From assembly GCF_018294505.1 (NCBI RefSeq), contig NC_057808.1:226855684-226919683 (forward strand): a stretch of DNA of 64,000 nucleotides, in the 5' to 3' direction. The translations under genes and the position numbers were made by a program. Shown here piece after piece: positions 9,296 through 21,780 of the stretch; position 1 is the stretch's first letter; every line of letters begins with the position of its first letter. A model generated the notes under the pieces. It was not told where the DNA came from. It saw nothing but the letters and a program-made list of their open reading frames with translations, and did not search any database. The stretch comes from Triticum aestivum (lineage: Eukaryota > Streptophyta > Magnoliopsida > Poales > Poaceae).

Positions 9296-12200
9296 ATGGT
9301 TAGACCAGGTGGTCGTGGTCGTGGTGGCGATGCCCCACCACCACCTGAGTACATGGCTGGTATGATCCAACAGTTTGAACTGAACCGCCAATTCATGGAA
9401 AATATGATGGCTCAGTTTCCTCGCCCCAATATGAACCAGCAGCAAGCCCAAGTGACTCTTCAAGATTTCATACGCCTCAACCCAACCATCTACCGCAGCT
9501 CAACTCAGCCTCTGGATGCTGATGACTGGCTCCGTGACATCACCTATGAGATGGAGTCTGCTGATGTAGCCCCTGCCAGCTATGTCACCTTTGCTTCCTT
9601 CTTCTTGAAGGGACCCGCAGCTCAATGGTGGGACAGCCACAGGCGTACTCTGCCAGCTGGAACAATCATCACCTGGCCAGACTTCCAAGCTGCTTTCCGT
9701 GCCCGCTTCATTCCTCAAGGAGTCATGGACCGGAAGAAGCGTGAGTTCCGCAACCTCACCCAAGGCAACAAAACTGTCGAAGCTTATCAGCGGGAGTTTC
9801 TGGACTTGTCCCGCTATGCTGAAGAGGACATTGCAACTGATGCACGCAGACAGGAGAAGTTCCGTGATGGCCTTCAAGCTGACATCAAGCTCGCACTTCT
9901 AGTGCATGACTTTGCTGATTTCGCCACCTTGGTGAATAAGGCCATCAATGTCGAAACTGGTCTGCAGGAATACCAGAGCTCTCACAGGCGCAATCGTGAC
10001 ACGGGCTCATCTTCGGGCTCGCCCGCACAGAAGCGTAAGATATGGATCCCGAACAGCATGTACCGTCCAAATGCACCTGCCACAAGGCAGACCTATGCTG
10101 CACCTCGTCTGCCTCCACCACCATCTAGGCAGTCAAGACTTCCAGCTCCACCATCCCAAGCTCCTGTTCCCACTCCGAATAATGGCTTGTGCTTCAGGTG
10201 TGGTCAACCAGGACACCGTGCTAAAGAATGCAACCAGAACCAGAATCAACTGGCCCTTCCAGCAACTGGCCGTGGTAACAATCAGCCCCGCAACAACAAT
10301 GCTAAGCCTTATGGTCGTGCTCATGCCAACCACGTTGATCTCAACGAAGCTCAAGACCAGCCTGCTACTGTGATGGGTACACTCCTCGTAAATTCAGTAC
10401 CAGCATCTGTTTTATTTGATACAGGTGCATCGCATTCATTCATGTCAGAAGATTTTGCATACAAGCACGACGTTAAATGTGAGGAGATGAACACTTCGGT
10501 ACTGGTCAAAACCCCTGTGGGACAGTGTCAAACCTCCTTGGTTGGCATCGATGTCCCCGTGGAAATCGAAGGGCTGGAATTCTATGCCTCTCCCATTATC
10601 CTAAAGTCGTCTAACATCGACCTCATTTTGGGTATGGATTGGTTGAAAGCGCATACTGCTTCTATAGTTTGCGCCACTAAAACCGTCCATCTGCTACACC
10701 CTTCAGATGAAATAGTTGCTTACCAAGCTCATCTGGTGCAAAATGCCGAGGCAAGGCTCTATGCATTGAATGCATTGAACGCTGCACCACTCGAGGGCAT
10801 TGAAAACATTCCCGTTGTGCGTGAATTCCTCGACGTCTTCCCTGAAGAACTTCCGGGGATTCCCCCTGCTAGAGCTGTCGAATTCATCATCGACTTGAAA
10901 CCAGGCACCACTCCTATAGCCAAGCGACCCTACAAAATGCCGCCGCATGTCCTTGAGCTTAAGGAGGAAATCGACAAATCTCTTCGCAAAGGATTCATTC
11001 GCCCAAGTTGCTCTCCTTGGGGAGCACCTTCTCTCTTTGTCAAGAAGAAGGATGGGACTAACCGATTGGTTCAAGACTACCGTCCTATAAACCAAGCCAC
11101 CATTTAGAATAAATACCCCCTTCCTCGGATCAATGATCTGTATGATCAACTGGCGGGTTCGTCAGTGTTCTCTAAGCTCGACTTGAGGTTGGGCTACCAC
11201 CAGATCCGTGTTCGCGAAGAGGATATCCCAAAGACCGCCTTCGTGACTCGCTATGGTTCATACGAGTACACCGTCATGTCTTTCGGTTTAACCAATGCTC
11301 CAGCCACCTTCTCTCGTCTGATGAACTATATATTCATGGATTACCTCGACAAGTTCGTCGTGGTTTATCTGGATGATATCCTGGTATTCTCAAAGAACGA
11401 AGAAGAACATGCTGAACATCTTCGACTTGTGCTGGAAAAGCTACGAGAACATCAATTATATGCCAAGTTCTCCAAATGTGAATTCTGGCTACCGGAAGTA
11501 ACCTATCTTGGTCATGTCATCTCTAAGGATGGTATTGCCGTCAACCCCGAGCGAGTTCAGGCTATTCTTGATTGGACTCCTCCCAAGAACGTTAAGCAAG
11601 TCAGAAGTTTTCTCGGTCTCGCCAGCTATTGCCGTCGATTCGTCGAGAACTTCTCCAAGATCGCCAGGCCTCTGACTAACCTGTTACATAAGGGCGTCAA
11701 GTTCCAATGGACAGACAAATGTCAGGAAAGTTTCCAAGCACTCAAAGACAAGTTGACTTCTGCCCCAGTTCTAGCTCCACCTGATACTAAGAAGGACTTC
11801 ATCATTTACTGCGACGCTTCCCGTCAAGGATTAGGCTGTGTCCTAATGCAAGACCGCAAAGTGATTGCTTATGCCTCTCGGCAATTGCGCCCTCACGAAG
11901 AGAACTACCCAGTTCACGACCTCGAACTTGCTGCTGTCATTCATGCGCTGAAGCAGTGGCGACATTACCTTCTCGGTAATCGTTGCGAGATCTTCACTGA
12001 CCACCAAAGTCTGAAATATCTGTTTACTCAGCCAGATCTGAACCTCCGTCAACAGAGATGGATGGAGCTTGTTGCAGACTTTGACTTGGGTATTTCCTAT
12101 ACGCCGGGCAAGGCTAATGTAATGGCTGATGCCTTGAGCCGCAAGTCTTACTGCAACCACCTCCAGGTTCACAAAGTTCAGCCCTCGCTTGTTGAAGAAT

Positions 12201-13772
12201 TCAGGAAGCTGAACCTCCATATTGTCCCTTCGGGTGCACTCACTCCCCCTCCTAAGGAGTTTGGCAAGGTGAACCTCCACGTTGTTACCCAGGGTTCCCT
12301 CAATACCCTAGTTGCTAAACCAGATCTCGTGGATAGCATCAAAAGGCTACAGAAGTATGACTCTGAAGCCCACAAGATTAAGCGCTACCTCGCAGAAGGA
12401 AAGCCCTCATTCTTCACCATTGCTGAAGATGGCACCCTATACTTCAAGGGCCGCCTAGTGGTGCCATGTGCAGAGAAAAACCTGGATATGACACAGGAAG
12501 TTATGAAAGAAGCTCATGATACGCCTCTATGTATCCACCCTGGTAGTACAAAGATGTACCAAGACATCCGTCAGAGATTCTGGTGGTCTAATATGAAGCA
12601 AGCCATTGCTCGTTATGTTGCTGAGTGTGACGTTTGCCGTCGTATCAAAGCCGAACATCAAAGGCCTGCTGGAACTCTGCAACCTATCTCTATTCCTGAA
12701 TGGAAATGGGACCATGTTGAGATGGACTTCGTCACTGGATTTCCCAAATCACAGAAAGGTAATGATGCTATTCTTGTCGTCATTGACCGGCTTTCCAAAG
12801 TTGCACATTTCCTGGCAGTCAAAGAAACGATCACTGCTAGCCAGTTGGCAACGCTCTATATGTCCAGGATTGTTTCACTCCACGGTATTCCATTGGTTAT
12901 CAGCTCAGACCGTGGCAGCTTATTCACTTCAAGATTCTGGGCAAGTTTCCAAGAAGCTATGGGAACTCATCTGTCATTCAGTACTGCGTTTCATCCTCAA
13001 TCGCAAGGGCAAGTTGAACGCGTCAACCAAGTCCTCGAAGATATGCTTCGAGCTTGTGTTATTTCCTTCGGCAAGAAATGGGAGGAATCTCTCCCGTATG
13101 CTGAGTTCTCTTATAATAATAGCTATCAAGCTAGTCTGAAGATGGCCCCCTTCGAAGTGTTGTATGGACGAAAGTGCCGAACCCCTCTCAACTGGTCAGA
13201 AACTGGGGAACGTCCACTCTTCGGTCCGGATATTATCCAAGATGCCGAAGAACAAGTCCGCATTATTCATGAGAATCTCAAGACTGCTCAGTCACGTCAG
13301 AAGAGTCAGTATGACCGTCATCATAAAGACATGGTCTATCAACCTGGCGAAAAGGCTTATCTTCAAGTCACACCTATGAAGGGTGCTCACCGCTTCGGGA
13401 TCAAGGGCAAACTAGCTCCTCGCTATATTGGCCCATTCACTATTCTCGAAAGGCGTGGAAAAGTGGCATACCAACTGGAGCTACCGCCGAACCTTTCTCA
13501 GGTTTCACGATGTGTTCCATGTGTCACAGCTCCACCGTTGCTTCAAGGATCCAATCCGAGCTGTGGATCATGAATTGCTCGAATTGCAGCAAGACCTCTC
13601 CTATAAGGAGCATCCGGTCCGTATTCTCGACCAAGCTGAACGCCGCACGCGTCAGAAGGCGATCAAGTTTCTCAAAGTCCAGTGGTCGCACCATTCTGAA
13701 GATGAGGCCACTTGGGAACGAGAGGATCGTCTGCGCGAAGAATACCCCGCACTGTTTCCTTCTACCTCCTAA
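9296..13772 (+). pseudogene. Gag-Pol polyprotein of the young Gypsy (nearly intact)
   Basis: The start is ATG 9296, just after a TTAGCAG acceptor-like site. Order of domains: Gag (about 9296-10180), CCHC knuckle [14 protein letters not shown] (about 10190-10231), aspartic protease [10 protein letters not shown] (about 10420), reverse transcriptase with YLDDILVFS (catalytic Asp pair 11372-11377), RNase H ([11 protein letters not shown], about 11805), integrase HHCC zinc finger and DDE core (Asp near 12724 and 12908, Glu in GQVERVNQ near 13015). The C-terminus, with KVQWSHHSEDEATWEREDRL, resembles a degenerate chromodomain. Two lesions: a TAG at 11105-11107 just before the NKYPLPRI motif, and a frameshift near 13500 that moves the tail into another frame. 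Otherwise all catalytic motifs are present. Confidence 0.9.
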
Positions 13773-13791
13773 ATCTCGGGACGAGATTTCT

Positions 13792-13807
13792 TGTAGTGGA
13801 GGAGATT
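13792..13807 (+). other. Polypurine tract
   Basis: The purine-rich stretch GTGGAGGAGATT lies directly before the 3' LTR start at 13808. It primes plus-strand DNA synthesis in LTR elements. Confidence 0.7.
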
Positions 13808-16800
13808 TGTAACACCATGAGGATCATGCTACAGTAACCCTCTGTGATTAAGCTAATCATGTTGCTAAACAGGGCTTGATCACATTTGGAACACATTTCT
13901 TTTCAAACTCCTAATTCAAACTTCAATTAAAATGAAAGTGGAAAATAAAAGTTTTCAAAAATTTAAACAAAAATGTTCGGTGGGTGCCAAATAATACACT
14001 GGTAATTATTGTGGAGAAAACTCCTTTTTAGAAAATGCCTAAGTATTTTAAAATGGATTAAAAGGTGAAAGAAAATAAATAAAAGAAAATGCAAAACAAA
14101 ACAAAAAACAAAAAAATAAAAACAAAAGCCCCCCACTGGACCTGGCCCAACTGGGCCAACCCCAGGCCCAGCCGGCCAACACCATCCCCCCCCGGCCGAA
14201 AGGCCCAGCTCCACCCCGGCCCACCTCTCCCACTCGCCCTCCCCTTCCCTGTTCCCCCGACCAGGGTCGGAACAGGGGCCGGTCCCCGCCGCACCCCCTC
14301 GCCGGCGACGGGGGAGGATAAGGNNNNNNNNNNNNNNNNNNNNNNNNNNNNNNNNNNNNNNNNNNNNNNNNNNNNNNNNNNNNNNNNNNNNNNNNNNNNN
14401 NNNNNNNNNNNNNNNNNNNNNNNNNNNNNNNNNNNNNNNNNNNNNNNNNNNNNNNNNNNNNNNNNNNNNNNNNNNNNNNNNNNNNNNNNNNNNNNNNNNN
14501 NNNNNNNNNNNNNNNNNNNNNNNNNNNNNNNNNNNNNNNNNNNNNNNNNNNNNNNNNNNNNNNNNNNNNNNNNNNNNNNNNNNNNNNNNNNNNNNNNNNN
14601 NNNNNNNNNNNNNNNNNNNNNNNNNNNNNNNNNNNNNNNNNNNNNNNNNNNNNNNNNNNNNNNNNNNNNNNNNNNNNNNNNNNNNNNNNNNNNNNNNNNN
14701 NNNNNNNNNNNNNNNNNNNNNNNNNNNNNNNNNNNNNNNNNNNNNNNNNNNNNNNNNNNNNNNNNNNNNNNNNNNNNNNNNNNNNNNNNNNNNNNNNNNN
14801 NNNNNNNNNNNNNNNNNNNNNNNNNNNNNNNNNNNNNNNNNNNNNNNNNNNNNNNNNNNNNNNNNNNNNNNNNNNNNNNNNNNNCCGTTCCAGCCGCTCC
14901 GGCCACCACCGTTGGACGCGCGGCGCCGAGCCGCATCGAACGCGCCCAGCCACGACCCCGCAGACCCCCTGTGCGCGAAACCCGCGCCCCTCCCGAGCCG
15001 CGCCGCCGCGTTTGGCTCATCGGAGTTGCTCCGGCGCCGGCCGCCGACGTGGCTGGCCTGGGGCCACCCCAGGGCCACTGCCAGTGGGCCCCGTGGGTCC
15101 CAGTCAACTGCTGACTGGGCAGGCCCAGCCACTGACATGCGGGCCCCGCCGCAAAATTAAAAAAAAAAAGAGAAAAAGAAAAATGTTTTATAAATAAAAA
15201 TAATTAGATTAACTTAATCACTCACTGACAGGTGGGCCCAGTAGTTAATTAACTAAAAATTAATTAGTTTAATCTTCTGTTTAACCCACTGTCTATGACA
15301 GGTGGGTCCCCCGTGTCAGTTTTAACCAGTCAACCGGACTGTTGACCGCTGACGTCACTCATACGTCATGCTGACGTCATATCCCTTTTCTGTTAATTAA
15401 ATAATTCCAGAAATTCAAATAATCTTTGAAAATTCATATCTTTTAAACCGTAACTCGGATGGAAATGTTTTCTATATGAAAGTTGCTCAGAACGACGAGA
15501 CGAATCCGAATACGCAGTCCGTTCGTGCACCACACCTCCCTAACCTATCGAACTAGCAACTTTCCCCCTCCGGTCCGTCTGTCCGAAAACGCGAAACATC
15601 GGGAATACCTCCCGGATGTTCCCCCCCTTCGCCGGTACCACCTACTGTCGCGTTAGGACACACCTAGCACCGTTCATTGTCATGTCACGCATCGTCATGC
15701 TTATGTTTGCATTGTATTTACTGTTTCTTCCCCCTCTTCTCTCCGGTAGACTACGAGACCGACACTGCTGCTGCCCAGTTCGACTACGGAGTTGACGACC
15801 CCTCCTACTTGCCAGAGCAACCAGGCAAGCCCCCCCCCTTGATCACCAGATATCGCCTATTCTTATCTATACTGCTTGCATTAGAGTAGTGTAGCATGTT
15901 ACTGTTTTTCGATATCCTATCCTGATGCATAGCCTATCCTTGCTACTACTGTTGATACCTTTACCTGCAATCCTACATGCTTAGTATAGGATGCTAGATT
16001 TCCATCAGTGGCCCTACATTCTTGTCCGTCTGCTGTGCTATACTATCGGGCCGTGATCACCTGGGCGGTGATCACGGGTATATACTTATATACTACATAC
16101 ATGACACATGTGATGACTAAAGTCGGGTCGGCTCGTAGGAGTACCCGCAAGTGGATCTTTGTGGCGGAGCGACAGGGCAGGTTGAGACCGCCTAGGTGAG
16201 AGGTGGGCCTGGCCCTGGTCGGCGTTCGCGGATACTTAACACGCTTAACGAGATCTTGGTATTTGATCTGAGTCTGGCCATTTGGTCTATACGCACTAAC
16301 CATCTACGCGGGAGTAGTTATGGGTATCCCGGCGTCGTGGTATCAGCCGAAGCCTTCGTGACGTCAGCGACTGAGTGGCGCGTGCCGGATTGGACTGGAA
16401 CGCCACTAGGCTAGGTCTGCTTCCGGCCGCGTACGCAACGTGCAGGTGTGCATAGGGCGATGGGCCCAGACCCCTGCGCGCATAGGGTTAGACCGGCGTG
16501 CTGACCGCTCTGTTGTGCTTAGGTGGGGCTGCGACGCGTTGATCTTACGAGGCCGGGCATGACCCAGAAAAGTGTGTCCGGCCAAATGGGATCGAGCGTG
16601 TTGGGTTATGTGGTGCACCCCTGCAGGGAAGTTTATCTATTCGAATAGCCGTGTCCCTCGGTAAAAGGACGACCCGGAGTTGTACCTTGACCTTATGATA
16701 ATTAGAACCGGATACTGAATAAAACACACCCTTTCAAGTGCCAGATACAACCCGGTGATCGCTCTCTAACAGGGCGACGAGGAGGGGATCGCCGGGTAGG

Positions 16801-17471
16801 ATTTATGCTATGCGATGCTACTTGGAGGACTTCAATCTACTCTCTTCTACATGCTGCAAGATGGAGATGGCCAGAAGCGTAGTCTTCGACAGGATTAGCT
16901 ATCCCCCTCCTATTCTGGCATTCTGCAGTTCAGTCCACTGATATGCCCCTTTACACATATACCCATGCATATGTAGTGTAGCTCCTTGCTTGCGAGTACT
17001 TTGGATGAGTACTCACGGTTGCCTTTCTCCCTCTTTTTCCCCCTTTCCTTTCTACCTGGTTGCTGCAACCAGATGCTGGAGCCCAGGAGCCAGACGCCAC
17101 CGTCGACGACGACTCCTACGACACTGGAGGTGCCTACTACTACGTGCAGCCCGCTGACGACGACCAGGAGTAGTTAGGCAGATCCCAGGCAGGAGGCCTG
17201 CGCCTCGTTCGATCTGTATCCCTGTTTGTGCTAGCCTTCTTAAGGCAAACTTGTTTAACTTATGTCTGTACTCAGATATTGTTGCTTCCGCTGACTCGTC
17301 TGTGATCGAGCACTTGTATTCGAGTCCTCGAGGCCCCTGGCTTGTATTAAGATGCTTGTATGACTTATTTATGTTGAAGAGTTGTGTTGTGATATCTTCC
17401 CGTGAGTCCCTGATCATGATCGTACACATTTGCGTGCATGATTAGTGTACGGTCAATTCGGGGGCGTCACA
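13808..17471 (+). repeat. 3' LTR of the young Gypsy
   Basis: TGTAACACC at 13808 to GTCACA at 17471, 3,664 bp including 561 N. It is near-identical to the 5' LTR over the sequenced parts. It carries a 10-bp tandem duplication near 15060 (GGCCACCCCA) not present in the 5' copy. Confidence 0.92.
14324..14884. other. Assembly gap (561 N) in the 3' LTR
   Basis: A run of N in the GC-rich core of the LTR, the region hardest to assemble. Any ORF across it is meaningless. Confidence 0.98.
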
Positions 17472-20025
17472 ATGGATCTACATGAGCATAGGGAGGCATC
17501 CATGACATTGGCATTGGCGACCCAAAGTAAGGATATGAATATGCTGCATTGAGATTCTCACTTTGCCAATACAGATTCTCGGATTTGTGCCAAGGGGGTG
17601 GTCTTGATTCTCTTGAATTACTTGGCCGATAAGCATTGTTCTCCTCACTTATCTTTTGATATTTTTCCAATAGTCGCACGAAAGTGACTTTCGGCTTTTT
17701 ACCTTTGTGCTTACCTTGGCCTTTGCTTTCTTTGGTTGTGCTTGCACCGATCTTTAGATTTTCTTGTTGCCCCCCCCAGTCCTTGGCATCTTCATTTTAG
17801 CTTAGATGGAATTCTCGCCTTCAAGATTATGTTCATTGTGCTCTTCAACAACCTGATTACTTGAAAGCTCAATCCCATCACCTGTAGTTTTTACCTTCTC
17901 TTTAAATGGATTGGCTTGAAGCAGTCGATGCAAAAACCTTTTTCCATTAGGACCAATCAGAATAGATTGGTCATCTCTTGGTGTTTCAACAAATTTCAAT
18001 CGTCCTTTATCAATGGCCGATTTAACTATTTGATGAAACATGTTACAATCCTCAAAATTATGCTTGAACGAATCATGCAACTTACAATACATCCGTCCTT
18101 GGATAGATGGCTCGACATGGTGATCAAGAATTCTAATATAGTTATTTCTCAACAACAAATCAAAGATTTGATCACACATGTTTGAATTGAAGGTATAATT
18201 TTTATTTTCTAGCCGATCTTGTTGTGAGAATGGCTTTGGAGTTAAGCAAACAAATGGTTCAAATTTTACATCACTCCATTCGGCTATGCATTGTACTTTG
18301 CACTCTATTTCCGATGTCTTTGGGTAAGATATTATACTAGCATTGGTTTTCTCAAATGAATATAAAGTTGATTTTATGTTTCCGAAAAAATAGTTGGAAA
18401 GCACATGTCTCAATTGAACCCAAATGTAAGCCAAGTAAGAAATAAGCAAAGTTACCCAATTAGATATGAAATTTAGATAAAGCAATGGGGAAAGCCTTGG
18501 CTGTAACAATAAGTCACTATCAGTCTGTATAGATGGCACAATGGGCTGACCAGTATGCTCTATAACAATTTTATTGCTAATAGGTAAATTGCCCTTCTTC
18601 ATTGGTCTTTCAAAATTACTTATGAGGATTTTTCTAACAGATGCATCAACAATAAATTTGTGACCAAATCTGAAAACAGGTAAATTACTTGCTAGGCATA
18701 CCTCTTCAAATATGTTGGTAGAGCATGATGGTGGTGTGACTTAAACTGTATCTTGCTCCGTATTTGGATGGCTCCCCAACGCCTTGTCATCATCTTCTTT
18801 TTGATTATGTGTGTCATCACTTTGAAGATCCTTGTCGACCGAACTTTGTTTGGCTACTTGTTCTTGTCCTTGAGGCTTGTCAATTTCTAAGGCACGGAAC
18901 TCATAGGGCAGGAAATAGGTTCCATTAACTTTAGAAAAATCAAGCACGACTGTTTTTCTATGCTTGCCATGCCCTTTTTCAATAATGCTTGCCTCTTTGG
19001 ATTTGATGGATTCAGAATATATACTACTTGATTCGGCTTTTTCAACCGAAGCACTTTCATGTTCCGAATCATCCTTCTTTTCATTGATACTACCAATTGG
19101 CAATCCTTCTTTTATCTGAGCCAATTCTTTTTCTATTTGTTTCTGGCGGCGAGCGGCAAAACTGGCTTTAAGTTTTTTCTCAATTTCAGCCCACTCCGGA
19201 TATGATTTCCCCCCAATGCTTTTAGATTCTTTCGGCAATGACACATGGGTGTTGCCAAAACTTTGCAATTGTGTAGGGGGTGTATAATATGAGGTAGTAC
19301 TAGGTGAAGGCATATGCATTGTTGTAAAACCATATTTTTGCTCGCCAATTTTACCAATTGGCAAAGATCCATCTTCTTGTAAAACTCTAGCTTTTATTGC
19401 ATTATAATCAGGAACTAACCCCTTAGCATGTTCTTCAAGGCAAAGATCACTAATTCGGCTCCGCACCTTCATGGTCATCAAGGCAAAGAATCTAAAATTA
19501 TTGTGGAGAAATCCCTTATAGAATGGGAAGTGACTAAATTAAAAAGGTATACAACCCTAAATAATTTAGTCACTTCCCATTCTGTAAGGGATTTCTCCAC
19601 AATAATTTTAGATTCTTTCGGCATTGAGGTGTTGCAGAAATTATGCAATTGCGTAGAGGATGCATTGTATGCTACAATATTAGATGATGGCATGTGCACT
19701 CCTGCAAAATTTTCACTTATTCGGCTATGAACGTGAAGCTTCGGAGCAGAATTATGAGCATCTACAGTGTATACGGTGCCAAATAATTACTAACATGAGG
19801 TGTAGCATATGACGGTTGAGAGTAACTGGCCGAATAGTTAGTAGTAGCATGGCCAATTCTCTCATTCATTGGCATGGTTGGATTAGTATATTGCAAAGTA
19901 GTTGCCGATGAATAAGAGGGTGAAACACTTTCTTGCATGGCATTGGAATTTTAACATCTGGTGTTTCAAATTTATTAACCGAACTCATCATGTTGTTCAT
20001 CGGCATAACAAATTGTGGGGTTACT
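17472..20025 (-). pseudogene. Gag-like region of the old minus-strand element
   Basis: Reading leftward, the region has an N/Q/S-rich segment (about 20025-19500), a basic coiled segment with KKLKASFAARRQKQIEKEL (about 19130-19190), an acidic segment (to 18741), and then a Gag C-terminal block (18602-17802). That block holds the KLHDSFKHNFEDCNMF and KSAIDKGRLKF motifs typical of Gag-like proteins of plant Gypsy elements. A short module (HMPS...TQLxxFxNT...PKESK) occurs twice, at about 19385-19190 and 19699-19562. Frames are interrupted by stops. The 17472 end abuts the target duplication of the young Gypsy. Confidence 0.6.
19485..19618. repeat. 57-bp inverted repeat, 20-bp loop
   Basis: The left arm (19485-19541) and the reverse complement of the right arm (19562-19618) match over 57 bp with one difference (T/C), separated by 20 bp. 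Both arms derive from the PKESK-containing Gag module, one copy inverted relative to the other. It could fold into a long hairpin. Confidence 0.9.
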
Positions 20026-21760
20026 CGAAGGAAATATGCCCTAGAGGCAATAATAAAGTTGTTATTTATATTTCCTTATATCATGATAAATGTTTATTGT
20101 TCATGCTAGAATTGTATTAACCGGAAACTTAGTACATGTGTGAATACATAGACAAACAGAGTGTCCCTAGTATGCCTCTACTTGACTAGCTCATTAATCA
20201 AAGATGGTTAAGTTTCCTAACCATAGACATGTGTTGTCATTTGATGAACGGGATCACATCATTAGAGAATGATGTGATGGACAAGACCCATCCGTTAGCT
20301 TAGCATAATGATCATTTAGTTTAATTGCTATTGCTTTCTTCATGACTTATACATGTTCCTCTGACTATGAGATTATGCAATTCCCGAATACCAGAGGAAC
20401 ACCCTGTGTGCTATCAAACGTCACAACGTAACTGGGCGATTATAAAGATGCTCTATAGGTGTCTCCGAAGGTGTTTGTTGAGTTGGCATAGATCGAGATT
20501 GGGATTTGTCACTCCGTGTATCAGAGAGGTATCTTTGGGCCCTCTCGGTAATGCACATCACTATAAGCCTTGAAAGCAATGTGACTAATAAGTTAGTTGC
20601 GGGATGATGCATTACGGAATGAGTAAAGAGACTTGCCGGTAAACGAGATTGAACTAGGTATGAGGATACCGACGATCGAATCTCGGGCAAGTAACATACC
20701 GATGACAAAGGGAACAACGTATGTTGTTATGCGGTTTGACCGATAAAGATCTTCGTAGAATATGTAGGAGCCAATATGAGCATCTAGGTTCCGCTATTGG
20801 TTATTGACCGGAGATGTGTCTCGGTCATGTCTACATAGTTCTCGAACCCATAGGGTCCGCACGCTTAACATTCGATGACGATTTGTATTATGAGTTATGT
20901 GATTTGATGACCGAAGTTTGTTCGGAGTCCCGGATGAGATCACGGGCATGACGAGGAGTCTCGAATTGGTCGAGAGGTGAAGATTCATATATTGGAAGGT
21001 TATATTCGAACACCGGAATGGTTTCGGGAAGTATCGGATAAGTTTCGGAGTACCGGGAGGTTACCGGAACCCCCCGGGGAAGTATTGGGCCTTAATGGGC
21101 TTTAGTGGAAAGGAGAGAAGGGCCACAAGGGGAGGCAGCGCCCCCCCCCCCATGGCAAGTCCGAATTGGACTATGGAGGGGGCGGCGCCCCCCTCTTTCC
21201 TTCTCCCTCTCTTCCTCCTTCCCTCTCCCCCTCTCTTGGAAAGGAAGGGGACTCCAACTAGGATTGGGAATCCTAGCTGGACTCCCCTATGGAGCGCGCC
21301 CCCCTTGGGCCGGCCACCTCTCCTCCCCCCTTTATATATGTGGGAGGGGGCACCCCAAAGACACACCAAGTCTTCTATTAGCCGTGTGCGGTGCCCCCCT
21401 CCACAGTTACACACCTCGGTCATATCGTCGTAGTGCTTAGGCGAAGCCCTGCACCAGTAACTTCATCATCACCGTCGCCACGCCGTCGTGCTGACGAAAC
21501 TCTCCCTCATCCTCAACTGGATCAAGAGTTCGAGGGACGTCATCGAGCTGAACGTGTGCTGAACACGGAGGTGCCATACGTTCGGTACTTGGATCGGTTG
21601 GATCGTGAAGACGTTTGACTACATCAACCGCGTTACTAAACGCTTCCGCTTTCGGTTTACGAGGGTACGTGGACACACTCTCCCCGCTCGTTGGTATGCT
21701 TCTCCTAGATAGATCTTGCATGATCGTAGGATTTTTTTTGAAATACTACGTTCCCCAACA
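20026..21760 (+). repeat. Angela 5' LTR
   Basis: 1,735 bp ending in TTCCCCAACA. A TATA-like TTTATATATG lies at 21331-21340 and probably starts transcription about 30 bp downstream. Confidence 0.92.
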
Positions 21761-21780
21761 GTGCTATTAGAGCCAGGTCT
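21761..21780 (+). other. Degenerate primer-binding site
   Basis: GTGCTATTAGAGCCAGG in place of the expected initiator Met form (TGGTATCAGAGC); two substitutions. Confidence 0.7.

Larger units (their letters stand above)
4507..17471 (+). mobile_element. Young full-length Gypsy retrotransposon
   Basis: Complete structure: LTRs of about 3.5 kb (4507-7963 and 13808-17471), both TGTAACACC...GGGGGCGTCACA; initiator-Met-type primer site; an extra ORF; gag-pol; a purine tract before the 3' LTR; and a perfect 5-bp target duplication ATGGA (4502-4506 and 17472-17476). The LTRs differ at only about 17 positions over 2.3 kb compared by eye, which implies a recent insertion. The coding region carries one nonsense codon and one frameshift. 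The C-terminal chromodomain-like tail suggests a chromovirus-type lineage. It sits inside the Gag-like frame of the old minus-strand element. Confidence 0.93.

Noticed and set aside
13963..15138. Long ORFs of 300-390 residues crossing the N run, both strands
   Set aside because: They exist only because N codons are treated as open; the sequence is LTR.
21061..21440. Pro-rich ORFs conserved in both Angela LTRs (also 42413-42751)
   Set aside because: Their similarity reflects LTR identity; frames overlap on three phases and the region is low-complexity GC- and C-rich.
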